Shown one piece after another: positions 48,407 through 59,217 of a stretch of DNA of 64,000 nucleotides. The position numbers and the translations under genes are program-made. The stretch covers positions 186,001-250,000 of the forward strand of contig NZ_JAEFCD010000002.1 in assembly GCF_016405965.1 (NCBI RefSeq). The letters run 5' to 3'. The notes under the pieces were generated by a model, which made no database searches, was not told the DNA's origin, and saw nothing but the letters and a program-made list of their open reading frames with translations. Origin of the DNA: Alteromonas sp. IB21. Lineage in GTDB: Bacteria > Pseudomonadota > Gammaproteobacteria > Enterobacterales > Alteromonadaceae. The first letter of the stretch is position 1. The number at the start of each line of letters is the position of its first letter.

Positions 48407-48960
48407 TAACGTGCACCTATGTCTTTATGCGCCAGTATGAATTCACGTAACTGCTCGGCGCGCGCTATACTTAACCCCGGTATTTCAAACGTGTACATTT
48501 CGCCACCAGCAGAAAAAACTTGAAGTGAAGCGAGGCCCGCCCATCTGTCTAGCGGCCCGCGATTTACCTCTACGTGCTGAACACGCAATATAGGTTGGCA
48601 GGAAAGCTTTCTGAAGATAAGCCCTGACTGCTTGCTAATGTCTTGCTCTCGTATTGCGTAGAATATACGAACATCAGCAAAAAAGTGGTACAGGGCCCAC
48701 ACGCTTCCTATTGCAAGTATACCCGCAACCACATAAGGGTACGCGATAAGCACGTTGTCAGGCAGCGACCAGAAACGTTGGAACCTCATGCCCGCTGCAA
48801 TCCCCGTCAACGCCAAGGCTATTAACCCAATTGAGAAGATATTTAGCGCGCGATACTTTTTGGATATGGGTACCAAGGTAAGCGTTTTAAAAGACGGTAT
48901 TTCATCAGCGCTCAGCTGATTATTTGAAAACACGGTTTCTTGTTGCGTGTCAGTCGTCAT
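48406..48960 (-). CDS. PH-domain membrane protein, YdbS-like
   Basis: A 184-residue protein with two transmembrane helices (about 42-60 and 72-92) followed by one bPH2 domain (VRIFYAIREQDISKQSGLIF, ILRVQHVEVNRGPLDRWAGL, with the end motif LSIARAEQLREFI). The ATG at 48960 is preceded by AAGGAA; the longer frame to 49020 has no such site. One-base overlap with the YdbT-like gene shows they are made together and probably form a complex. Confidence 0.85.
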   Translation of the reverse strand: MTTDTQQETVFSNNQLSADEIPSFKTLTLVPISKKYRALNIFSIGLIALALTGIAAGMRFQRFWSLPDNVLIAYPYVVAGILAIGSVWALYHFFADVRIFYAIREQDISKQSGLIFRKLSCQPILRVQHVEVNRGPLDRWAGLASLQVFSAGGEMYTFEIPGLSIARAEQLREFILAHKDIGAR

Positions 48961-49070
48961 CACAAAAATTCCTTTTACCACTAAATTAGCCCGTTCAGTT
49001 TGCTGATTTACTCTAAACATCTAAAAAAATTCAAGCTTTGGAGCAACCTTGGTCCCCTGATCAAACAATA

Positions 49071-49094
49071 AAAAAGAGGGCAAGCCCTCTTTTT
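49071..49094 (-). terminator. Terminator of arcB
   Basis: Stem AAAAAGAGGGC / GCCCTCTTTTT with a two-base loop, 32 bases beyond the arcB stop on the minus strand. Confidence 0.8.
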
Positions 49095-49125
49095 ACATTA
49101 ATCATTGTAGAGCGCATCGCGCAAC

Positions 49126-51480
49126 TTAATCGTCAACCTGTTGTTCGTTAAGCCAGTCGTGCAGTGCTTTCATATCGTGCTGAACTGCCATCTGCAGCTC
49201 TTCCACCCAGTCATGCACGTTCTCCCACCACGTCGGGTGATCGCCCTGCTGTATTTGGTTAGCAATACGCTGTACACGAGCCAAACCAACAGAGCCAGCA
49301 GCCCCCTTAATCTTATGGGCTTGTGAACACACCTCTGACTTTTCGTCCGCACTTAAGCTCAGCTGCAGTATTTCCATGTACTCAGGCATTTTTTCTTGGA
49401 ATACTTTAACGCTGGCGCGCACCATTTCATCCCCTATGGTATCAACCAACATCTGCAATAAGTCCATATCTAAAATGTTACTTAATGTTTTGTTTGGTTC
49501 AGGGCGCTCTACTTCCCCATCTACTTCTAGAGGAGCAGGAGGAGCATGGAACAACTCATTAAAGACCTCAATAACCCGCGATTTCTTGATCGGTTTAGCA
49601 ATAACGTCATCCATGCCGTTTTCAAGATACTCGTTACGTTTTTTGATGACATTCGCCGTGAGCGCGACAATGGGCGTCTGCATAACTAAGTCTTCTTCAA
49701 TTAACGTGCTTGCCACGTCAAATCCTGTCATGTCTGGCAGTTGTATATCCAACAATATGAGATCGTATTGTGTGGCTCGTGCTTTATCTATCGCTTCTTG
49801 CCCCGTCATAGCTACGTCAACCTTCTGACCAAGCTTTTCTAGCAAGGCTTTGGCCACCATAACGTTCAACTCAATATCTTCTACCAGCAAGATATTGAGC
49901 CCGGTGACTTCTAGCTGGGCTACTTTCATTGGGCTATTAGAAATTTGCACAGGCAACACAATTTCAAACCGCGTTCCTTTGCCTACTTGACTTGAAACGT
50001 GAATTTCACCCTTCATCAAGTCAACCATTTGCTTACAAATCGCCAGACCAATACCGGTCCCTGTTGCCGACTGATGATCAGGATGATCAACCTGATAGTA
50101 CATGGCGAAAATTTTGTCGATCTCGCTTTCAGGTATGCCGACACCCGTGTCTTCTATCACAAATGTCACATACGCTTTATCGCCATCTGGCTTAGTAGCA
50201 GACACCGATAAACTCACATGCCCTTTTTGCGTAAACTTCACTGCGTTAAACAGTATATTCCACAGAATTTGTCGTAGGCGTGTTCCGTCTATCTCGACAA
50301 GACGCGGCAGCGGTTCGTTAATCTTGGTTTTAAAATCGAGTTGTTTATCTCCTGCAAGCAGGCGAATAATACTGCTCAGTTCCTCAGTAAAATCCTTAAG
50401 TGAAATCGTCTTAAGGCTTAACTCAAGCTTATCTCTGTCTAGTTTATCCAGGTCAATAATATCGTTAAAAATATTACCCAACGTTATCGCGCTTGCGTAA
50501 ATAGTACTTACCCAGCTGAATTGCTCATCGTTTAACTCTGTATCACGCAGCATGCGGCTTAAGCCAACAATGCCATTTAATGGCGTACGCAGTTCGTGAC
50601 TAATGGTGGCGATAAAGCGGGTTTTGTCCGTGCTAGCCTTAGCAGCAGCATTCTCGGCCTGTTTACGCTCAGTCATATCTCGACCGAAAGACAGTAAACC
50701 TAAACGGTTACCTTCTTTATCGAAGAATGGCACACGCTTCATTTCGAAGTAGCGTCGACGACCGTCAGCAAAGCGCAACCACAATTCTTCTGTAATACTG
50801 GCGTTGGTTTCTAATACTTCGTGGTCACTGGCAACAATTTGGCGAGCAAGTTCTTCTTCATAGACATCTTTCGGGGTTAACCCCAGCAGCTCTTGCTCGG
50901 TTTTCCCCGTCATAAGTTCGGCTATACGATTACAGCCAGCAAAGCGGCCTTCTTCATTACGGTAGTAAATAAGGTCTGGGGAAGCGTCGATAATCGAACG
51001 AAGCAGTGTAGAGAGACGACGTGCCTGAGCTTCTTGCTCTGACTTATCTTGAATTTCTCTTTCTAAATCTTTAAAGAGAGCTTCACGCTCTTCTTGTGCT
51101 TGTTTACGCTGCTCTATCTCATGGTTTAACTGTCTGATATTACTCTGAAGCTCTCGGTTCAGAAAAACATCCTCTTCTCGCAAACTTTCTAACTGGCTTA
51201 CCACTTCTTTTAAATTAGTTCGTGAGTTTTCTAATTGCTTAATTAACTCACTGAAGAAGTACAATACCCATGGCGCTGAAAGCATCGTAAGGACAACGGC
51301 ACTAATAAAATCATCAGGCTGAACCTGACTCCCCATGCTCACACGAATTACGTATGAACCGCCAAGCGTGAACACAAGCGAAAGAACAACAAAAAGAATG
51401 CTGAGCTTTAGCGTGCCAAAACGCTGCACAAATTGAGCAAAGCGAATTGCCCAGGAATCGTTTGGTGAATCTGAATGCAT
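49126..51480 (-). CDS. arcB: Aerobic respiration control sensor ArcB (hybrid histidine kinase)
   Basis: A 784-residue membrane kinase that senses the quinone pool and passes phosphate to ArcA. Two transmembrane helices near 26-48 and 57-77, coiled coil to about 160, PAS domain (about 160-280), HisKA with ATISHELRTPLNG, HATPase (LWNILFNAVKFTQKG, DTGVGIPE, GTGIGLAI), receiver (DLILLDIQLPDMTGFD) and C-terminal Hpt (AHKIKGAAGSVGLARVQR). The tripartite H-D-H relay and the nearness to gltBD match ArcB of other gammaproteobacteria. arcA is not here. Confidence 0.92.
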   Translation of the reverse strand: MHSDSPNDSWAIRFAQFVQRFGTLKLSILFVVLSLVFTLGGSYVIRVSMGSQVQPDDFISAVVLTMLSAPWVLYFFSELIKQLENSRTNLKEVVSQLESLREEDVFLNRELQSNIRQLNHEIEQRKQAQEEREALFKDLEREIQDKSEQEAQARRLSTLLRSIIDASPDLIYYRNEEGRFAGCNRIAELMTGKTEQELLGLTPKDVYEEELARQIVASDHEVLETNASITEELWLRFADGRRRYFEMKRVPFFDKEGNRLGLLSFGRDMTERKQAENAAAKASTDKTRFIATISHELRTPLNGIVGLSRMLRDTELNDEQFSWVSTIYASAITLGNIFNDIIDLDKLDRDKLELSLKTISLKDFTEELSSIIRLLAGDKQLDFKTKINEPLPRLVEIDGTRLRQILWNILFNAVKFTQKGHVSLSVSATKPDGDKAYVTFVIEDTGVGIPESEIDKIFAMYYQVDHPDHQSATGTGIGLAICKQMVDLMKGEIHVSSQVGKGTRFEIVLPVQISNSPMKVAQLEVTGLNILLVEDIELNVMVAKALLEKLGQKVDVAMTGQEAIDKARATQYDLILLDIQLPDMTGFDVASTLIEEDLVMQTPIVALTANVIKKRNEYLENGMDDVIAKPIKKSRVIEVFNELFHAPPAPLEVDGEVERPEPNKTLSNILDMDLLQMLVDTIGDEMVRASVKVFQEKMPEYMEILQLSLSADEKSEVCSQAHKIKGAAGSVGLARVQRIANQIQQGDHPTWWENVHDWVEELQMAVQHDMKALHDWLNEQQVDD

Positions 51481-51577
51481 GTACGTCTAATTAAAGCTTA
51501 TTTTGCCTTTATCCTATCAGGCTTTCACCACTTCGGGAATGCGTTAAATTTTCTATCAACATGCCCGAGGTGAGTGT

Positions 51578-52525
51578 TTACACTTGAAACGGCAACTTCT
51601 CAGAGATGTCATTGATGTATTGCGTGTTCACCCACCCTGTTTTTGTGAAAGAAACTTTTGCCCACTCCCCCTGCTTTTCAACTATCTTTAACACTTCGCC
51701 TTTGTGCAACGTATTATCCAGTAGCGGAGATGACATGCTCGGCCCCTTACGCACATTTAAAGCGTTGGCGCTTACGCTAGCCACGGCCCCCTCTTTGTCA
51801 GGCAAAAAATTTTCACGCCCCGCATGGTTTTCTTTACGTAAACCGTCTTCTTTGGCTAGCTCATCTATTCGTGAGTGCAATTCCTGCTCATGTGCACGTG
51901 CCATCAACGACTTTCTTAGTGCTTCCATTGGAAATGCCGGACCGGGATCAACCTTGCGAGAAGGCGCTATTTCTTCATGTCCAACCACTGTAGAGATTGA
52001 ATAGTGAGCACAAAGCACGCGACAAAGACTGACTGTTTTAGCGATTTGTATGTCTGAATATTTATGCCAGTAACCCATGACGGATTGATGAGGGTGTTGC
52101 GCGGCCACAACGTCGCGTTCATCATATAGCTTACCAAACCAGCTTTCGAAGAGGCCATCGCCTTTCGGCTCTAGCTGTCCGGCATTATCTAATTCGATAC
52201 CTATCGAATATCGGTTTAAACCACTTCTTCCGGCGTAAGCGCTTTCGCCAGCATGCCATGCTATTTGATTAGTCGGCAGCAATTGTACGATGTCGCCGTT
52301 TCGACCAATGACAAAATGAGCCGAAACGCCACTATTAACACGAGTGAGAACATCGACAGATGACTGTAGACTGCTTCCGGCAGTGAAATGAACGACGATG
52401 GTATCCGGGGCGTTGGGCTCAAATAGCCCAGAGGTATTGGGCGACGCTTTAAAACTCACACTCTCGCCAATCAGCCTATGTTCAATGAGCTTAAGTGAAT
52501 TTTCAGGAAGTGAGGATAGGGGCAT
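51578..52525 (-). CDS. N-acetylmuramoyl-L-alanine amidase (AmpD-like) with SH3 domain
   Basis: A 315-residue amidase_2 domain (about 20-200) with zinc histidines in TIVVHFTAGSS and VVGHEEIAPSRKVDPGP, cutting the lactyl-peptide bond of muropeptides. A linker and a C-terminal SH3b domain (ALNVRKGPSMSSPLLDNTLH and WAKVSFTKTGWVNTQYI) follow. No signal peptide can be seen, so either it is cytosolic (a recycling enzyme) or it leaves by another route; the SH3 domain is odd for a cytosolic AmpD. Stands alone, divergent from gltB. Confidence 0.88.
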   Translation of the reverse strand: MPLSSLPENSLKLIEHRLIGESVSFKASPNTSGLFEPNAPDTIVVHFTAGSSLQSSVDVLTRVNSGVSAHFVIGRNGDIVQLLPTNQIAWHAGESAYAGRSGLNRYSIGIELDNAGQLEPKGDGLFESWFGKLYDERDVVAAQHPHQSVMGYWHKYSDIQIAKTVSLCRVLCAHYSISTVVGHEEIAPSRKVDPGPAFPMEALRKSLMARAHEQELHSRIDELAKEDGLRKENHAGRENFLPDKEGAVASVSANALNVRKGPSMSSPLLDNTLHKGEVLKIVEKQGEWAKVSFTKTGWVNTQYINDISEKLPFQV

Positions 52526-53201
52526 TGTCTACTATTCCTTATTGGTCATGCCTAGCACTGTGACAGTGAACCTTTTTGCTTTACCTCTTACTAACACTTT
52601 CAATTGCCGGCCAGCTAACGCGTAATGTCGAAAGCACTATCAAGTCCAACACACCACATTTAACTTTACACTAGTTCGATTTTTAACCAACATAACAAAG
52701 TTCTTATGTAACCGGAACTAAAACTTTACAATTTAATAAAAATACAGCCCAACCAAGCATTGACTACATAAAACAACAATTAATCAGAATATTTATTCAA
52801 CTAATTTATATAAATGAAAACCATTATCATTTGAGAGGTGTAATATAATTGCTTTTTTAGGCTAATAACATTTTTGTTACAAACTTAAAATAAAGAATAT
52901 AAGCAAATGAAAAGTAAAGACTTAATTATATTTATACTAAAAGCTAACGAACCGACTAATTTTAGCGTTTGATTTTAGTTTTCAATGTGGGTATTTTGTA
53001 CGGCCCGCAACGCAATAATGCATAAAAATGCGGAAACGACTGGTAATCCTCTAATAATAAATAACGACTAGAAAGGCGCACACTGTCAGCAATAACGCTA
53101 GCAGGTTCAAAAGACGTCTAATAATGTTGTGATACGCAAACCTAGGCGCATCTACACACAACGCATACCTTGCCCAGTCAAAAGGTTGAAGGAGTTAAGA
53201 G
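52526..53201. other. AT-rich leader region ahead of gltB
   Basis: 676 bp without a gene, very AT-rich at 52640-52960. Near its left end lies CACTGTGACAGTG (52556-52568), repeated at 61415-61427. No riboswitch or tRNA recognised. Confidence 0.5.
52969..52997 (+). promoter_or_regulatory. Candidate promoter of gltBD
   Basis: TTGATT (52969-52974) and TATTTT (52992-52997) with 17-bp spacing, about 200 bp ahead of gltB. Other weak -10 like boxes exist in the AT-rich stretch. Confidence 0.22.
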
Positions 53202-56200
53202 ATGAGTTTATATAATCCCAATGATTCCCGGGACAACTGTGGGTTTGGCTTAATTGCTCACACTCATGGGGAAGCCAGTCACGAATTGGTAACAACTGCT
53301 ATACACGGCCTTGACCGTATGCAGCATCGTGGCGGTATCGCCGCCGACGGGAAAACCGGTGACGGCTGTGGTTTATTACTACAGAAACCGGATGCGTTCT
53401 TCCATGCAATCGCCGAAGAAAATGGCTGGAAACTCAGCAAAAAATACGGCGTTGGCATGATTTTTTTGAGTCAGGACCCAGTGCTTGCGCAAGCCGCGCG
53501 TGAAGTACTCAATGAAGAACTTGAAAAAGAGACACTCTCAGTAGTGGGCTGGCGCGAAGTGCCTGTCGACCGCTCGGTACTGGGTGAACTCGCGCTAACA
53601 GGCGTTCCACAAATCGAGCAGGTGTTTGTTAACGCACCAGCGGGTTGGAGAAAGCGCGACCTAGAACGTCGCTTGTATATGATCCGCCGCCGCGCTGAAA
53701 AGCGTCTTGAAAAAGATCCCGATTTTTACGTGGCTTGTCTTTCAGGCCTCGTAACGATTTATAAAGGTTTGGTAATGCCAAAAGACTTGCCTGCCTTTTA
53801 TCACGATCTTGCCGATGAGCGTATGCAAAGTGCAATCTGTGTATTCCACCAGCGCTTCTCGACAAACACACTACCGCGCTGGCCGCTAGCCCAGCCTTTC
53901 CGTTTCCTTGCGCACAATGGTGAAATTAATACCATTAAAGGAAACCGTGACTGGGCAATGGCCCGCGCTGCTAAATTCTCAACGCCACTCATTCCAGATC
54001 TAAAAGACGCGGCACCGTTCGTTAACACCGAAGGTTCTGATTCTTCGTCATTGGATAATATGCTTGAGCTATTTCTAGCTGGCGGTATGGATTTATTCCG
54101 TGCCATGCGCCTGCTTGTTCCACCGGCGTATCAAAACAACAAAACCATGGACGATGACCTTCGTGCATTTTACGAGTTTAACTCGATGCACATGGAACCA
54201 TGGGACGGCCCAGCCGGTATCGTTTTAACGAACGGTCGCCACGTAGCCTGCAACCTTGATAGAAACGGCTTGCGCCCTGCACGTTACGTTATCACCAAGA
54301 ATGGCTTCATTACCCTTGCCTCGGAAGTCGGTATATGGGATTACGAGCAGGCTGACGTTTTAGAAAAAGGCCGCGTAGGCCCAGGCGAAATGCTTGCTGT
54401 GGATACTTATACGGGCAAAATCTGGCGTTCTACCGAAATTGACGACGACCTTAAAGTTCGCCACCCTTATAAAGAGTGGTTGGAAAAACACATTCGTCGC
54501 CTTACGCCAATCGAACAGCTTGATGCTTCGCTTATAGGAAAGCGCGTATTTGATGATGATGCCATGGCGGTGTATCACAAGCTTCACGCCTACAGCTATG
54601 AAGAAATTCAACAAGTTGTGAAAGTACTGGCAAAAGACGGACAAGAAGCCGTTGGCTCTATGGGTGACGACACGCCAATGGCGGTCATGTCATCACGCCA
54701 GCGTACTGTTTACGACTACTTCCGTCAGCAGTTTGCGCAGGTTACAAATCCACCTATCGACCCATTACGTGAAAACCACGTTATGTCGTTGGCAACCTGT
54801 ATTGGCCGCGAACAAAACGTATTTAGCGAAACGTCAGGTTACGCTGACCGCGTGCTATTCGACTCGCCAATATTGATGTATACCGATCTTAAACAGCTGC
54901 GTGAATTTAACCCAGATAACTACTATTCAGAAGTAGTAGAACTTCAATACGCACCTCAGGAGGGCTTGAAGAAAGCCATTGAGCGCGTGTGTAACGAAGT
55001 AGAAATGCTGGTTAAAAATAAGCGCGCTGCGTTTGTGATTCTGTCTGACAGAAACATTAAGCAAAGCCGTTTAGTGATCCCTGCTGCAATGGCCGTGGGT
55101 GCGGTACAGCGCCGTTTGGTTGAAAAATCACTGCGCTGCGACGCGAACGTGGTTGTTGAAACAGCGAGTGCCCGTGACCCGCATCACTTTGCCGTACTTA
55201 TTGGCCTCGGTGCAACGGCGGTTTATCCATTCCTTGCCTATGAAACTATCGAACAGCTTTGCGAAAAAGGCGAGCTAGACATATCTCCTATGCAGGCCAC
55301 GTTGAACTACCGTAAAGGTATCAATAAAGGCTTGTATAAGATCATGTCGAAAATGGGTATCAGTACTGTTGCCAGTTATCGCAGTTCTAAGCTATTTGAG
55401 GCTGTGGGTATTAACAATGAAGTCATGAACTTGTGCTTTAAAGGTGTAACTTCGCGTATTCAAGGCGCGGGCTTCGATGATTTCCATCAAGATCTGATAA
55501 ATCTAAACCGCGTTGCATGGCTTAAGCGTAAGTCTGTGGATCACGGTGGCTTGCTTAAGTATGTGCACGGTGGCGAATACCATGCGTACAACCCAGATGT
55601 TGTAAGCACGCTTCAAAAGGCCGTTGTTTCAGGTAATTACGACGATTACCAACAATACGCCAAGCTTGTTAACGAGCGTGCGCCTGCGCACATCCGCGAT
55701 TTGTTAGCCATTAATCCTAATTGTGACCCTATTGATATTAGCGAAGTTGAAGCGCCGGAAAACCTATTCCCGCGCTTTGACACTGCGGCGATGTCAATTG
55801 GTGCACTAAGCCCTGAAGCGCATGAGGCGCTTGCGATTGCGATGAACCGCTTGGGCGGTCAATCAAACTCTGGCGAAGGTGGCGAACACCCTTCTCGCTT
55901 TGGGACTGAAAAGAACTCAAAAATTAAGCAGGTTGCATCAGGACGCTTTGGTGTTACGCCACACTATTTGGTTAACGCTAACGTTATTCAAATTAAAGTG
56001 GCACAAGGTGCAAAACCGGGTGAAGGTGGTCAGCTTCCTGGTGACAAAGTGAATAAATACATCGCACAGCTTCGTTTCTCTGTGCCAGGTGTAACGCTTA
56101 TTTCACCGCCTCCGCACCACGATATCTATTCTATAGAAGATTTAGCACAGCTAATCTTCGACTTGAAACAGGTTAATCCAACGGCGCTTATCTCAGTTAA

Positions 56201-57668
56201 GCTAGTATCTGAGCCGGGCGTGGGTACCATTGCTACGGGTGTAGCGAAAGCCTATGCCGACCTTATCACCGTGTCAGGCTATGACGGTGGTACAGGTGCA
56301 AGCCCGTTAACATCAGTGAAATACGCAGGTAGTCCGTTCGAGCTTGGCCTATCTGAAACGCAACAAGCCCTTATCGAAAATGGCTTACGCCACAAGGTAC
56401 GCGTTCAAACTGACGGTGGTTTGAAAACCGGTCTTGATGTGGTTAAAGCGGGTATATTGGGTGCTGAAAGCTTTGGCTTTGGTACCGGTCCAATGGTTGC
56501 ATTAGGGTGTAAATACTTACGTATTTGTCACTTAAACAACTGTGCGACAGGTGTTGCAACTCAGGATCAAAAGCTGCGTGACGACCACTTCATTGGTTTG
56601 CCTGACATGGTAATGAACTACTTCAAGTTCATTGCTCAGGAAGTGCGTGAAATCATGGCATCTATGGGTATCGCTAAGTTCGACGACCTTGTTGGCCGCA
56701 CGGAGCTACTTAAAGTACTCGATGGCATCACCGCTAAGCAAAATCGTTTAGATTTGTCTCCGTTACTGGCGCAGCCAAAGGCGGGCGAGCATACGCGCTT
56801 ATTCTGCTCACAAACGACCAATGCACCTATCGATAAAGGTGAGTTGAACGCACAGATGCTTAAAGATGGTCAGCAAGCCGTACTCGATGGTAAATCGATT
56901 ACACTTAAATACCCAATTCGCAACACAGACCGTTCTGTAGGCGCATTGCTATCAGGTGAAATCGCTAAACATCACGGTAATCAGGACTTTGAAGATACAC
57001 CGATTAAAGTTGAGCTAACCGGAACAGCAGGCCAAAGCTTCGGCGTTTGGAACGCAGGCGGTTTACACATGCATCTTGAAGGCGACGCTAACGATTACGT
57101 AGGTAAAGGCATGACAGGCGGTAAGCTTGTTATTCATCCACCTCGCGATATCTCATACGACGCACACAACAGTGCCATTATGGGCAACACCTGCCTTTAC
57201 GGAGCAACGGGCGGTAAGCTATTAGCTGCGGGCCGTGCTGGTGAGCGATTTGCTGTGCGCAACTCTGGTGCGATTGCTGTGGTTGAAGGCATTGGCGATA
57301 ACGGCTGTGAATATATGACAGGCGGTATCGTGGCGGTACTTGGCCCGGTTGGTGTTAACTTCGGTGCAGGTATGACAGGTGGTTTTGCCTATCTTTTGGA
57401 TGATAACGATGACTTGGACAACCGCGTTAACGGAGAGCTTGTCGATGTTATGCCAATTGAAGACAAAGCGATTCTTGCTGAGCACTTGCGTGGCTTAATT
57501 AATCAACATTATGAAGAGACAGGCAGTGAGCACTCGTTGTCGCTACTGACTGATTTCGCCGCAACGTTGAAGCGCTTCAAGCTTATTAAGCCAAAAACCA
57601 GTGATGTGAAAAACTTGCTTGGTCACATCAGTCGTTCAAGTGCTGAATTACGCATTCAGGCTCAGTAG
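53202..57668 (+). CDS. gltB: Glutamate synthase (NADPH) large subunit
   Basis: 1488 residues. Makes two glutamates from glutamine and 2-oxoglutarate. N-terminal glutaminase with catalytic Cys13 (DNCGFGLIAH), which becomes residue 1 after removal of a 12-residue propeptide. A central domain follows, then the FMN-binding synthase domain (GAKPGEGGQLPGDKV, TVSGYDGGTGASPLTSVKYA) with the [3Fe-4S] cysteines in CKYLRICHLNNCATG. The beta-helix domain (GYLGGDANDYVGKGMTGG-type repeats) ends the chain. AAGGAG precedes the ATG; gltD follows 13 bases after the stop. Confidence 0.97.
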   Translation: MSLYNPNDSRDNCGFGLIAHTHGEASHELVTTAIHGLDRMQHRGGIAADGKTGDGCGLLLQKPDAFFHAIAEENGWKLSKKYGVGMIFLSQDPVLAQAAREVLNEELEKETLSVVGWREVPVDRSVLGELALTGVPQIEQVFVNAPAGWRKRDLERRLYMIRRRAEKRLEKDPDFYVACLSGLVTIYKGLVMPKDLPAFYHDLADERMQSAICVFHQRFSTNTLPRWPLAQPFRFLAHNGEINTIKGNRDWAMARAAKFSTPLIPDLKDAAPFVNTEGSDSSSLDNMLELFLAGGMDLFRAMRLLVPPAYQNNKTMDDDLRAFYEFNSMHMEPWDGPAGIVLTNGRHVACNLDRNGLRPARYVITKNGFITLASEVGIWDYEQADVLEKGRVGPGEMLAVDTYTGKIWRSTEIDDDLKVRHPYKEWLEKHIRRLTPIEQLDASLIGKRVFDDDAMAVYHKLHAYSYEEIQQVVKVLAKDGQEAVGSMGDDTPMAVMSSRQRTVYDYFRQQFAQVTNPPIDPLRENHVMSLATCIGREQNVFSETSGYADRVLFDSPILMYTDLKQLREFNPDNYYSEVVELQYAPQEGLKKAIERVCNEVEMLVKNKRAAFVILSDRNIKQSRLVIPAAMAVGAVQRRLVEKSLRCDANVVVETASARDPHHFAVLIGLGATAVYPFLAYETIEQLCEKGELDISPMQATLNYRKGINKGLYKIMSKMGISTVASYRSSKLFEAVGINNEVMNLCFKGVTSRIQGAGFDDFHQDLINLNRVAWLKRKSVDHGGLLKYVHGGEYHAYNPDVVSTLQKAVVSGNYDDYQQYAKLVNERAPAHIRDLLAINPNCDPIDISEVEAPENLFPRFDTAAMSIGALSPEAHEALAIAMNRLGGQSNSGEGGEHPSRFGTEKNSKIKQVASGRFGVTPHYLVNANVIQIKVAQGAKPGEGGQLPGDKVNKYIAQLRFSVPGVTLISPPPHHDIYSIEDLAQLIFDLKQVNPTALISVKLVSEPGVGTIATGVAKAYADLITVSGYDGGTGASPLTSVKYAGSPFELGLSETQQALIENGLRHKVRVQTDGGLKTGLDVVKAGILGAESFGFGTGPMVALGCKYLRICHLNNCATGVATQDQKLRDDHFIGLPDMVMNYFKFIAQEVREIMASMGIAKFDDLVGRTELLKVLDGITAKQNRLDLSPLLAQPKAGEHTRLFCSQTTNAPIDKGELNAQMLKDGQQAVLDGKSITLKYPIRNTDRSVGALLSGEIAKHHGNQDFEDTPIKVELTGTAGQSFGVWNAGGLHMHLEGDANDYVGKGMTGGKLVIHPPRDISYDAHNSAIMGNTCLYGATGGKLLAAGRAGERFAVRNSGAIAVVEGIGDNGCEYMTGGIVAVLGPVGVNFGAGMTGGFAYLLDDNDDLDNRVNGELVDVMPIEDKAILAEHLRGLINQHYEETGSEHSLSLLTDFAATLKRFKLIKPKTSDVKNLLGHISRSSAELRIQAQ

Positions 57669-57678
57669 GAGGATTTAG

Positions 57679-59097
<1,419 letters not shown>

Positions 59098-59123
59098 GTT
59101 GCGCTTAAATGTCTGTTAACAGA

Positions 59124-59156
59124 AAGCTCGATAGTCTAACTATCGAGCTTTTTTTT
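59124..59156 (+). terminator. Terminator of gltBD
   Basis: Stem AAGCTCGATAGT / ACTATCGAGCTT with a three-base loop and a run of T residues. Confidence 0.9.
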
Positions 59157-59217
59157 GTTTAAAACTAACGAGATACGCTTTACAGTAGCTACAAGCATAT
59201 ATTGAAAGGATGACATC

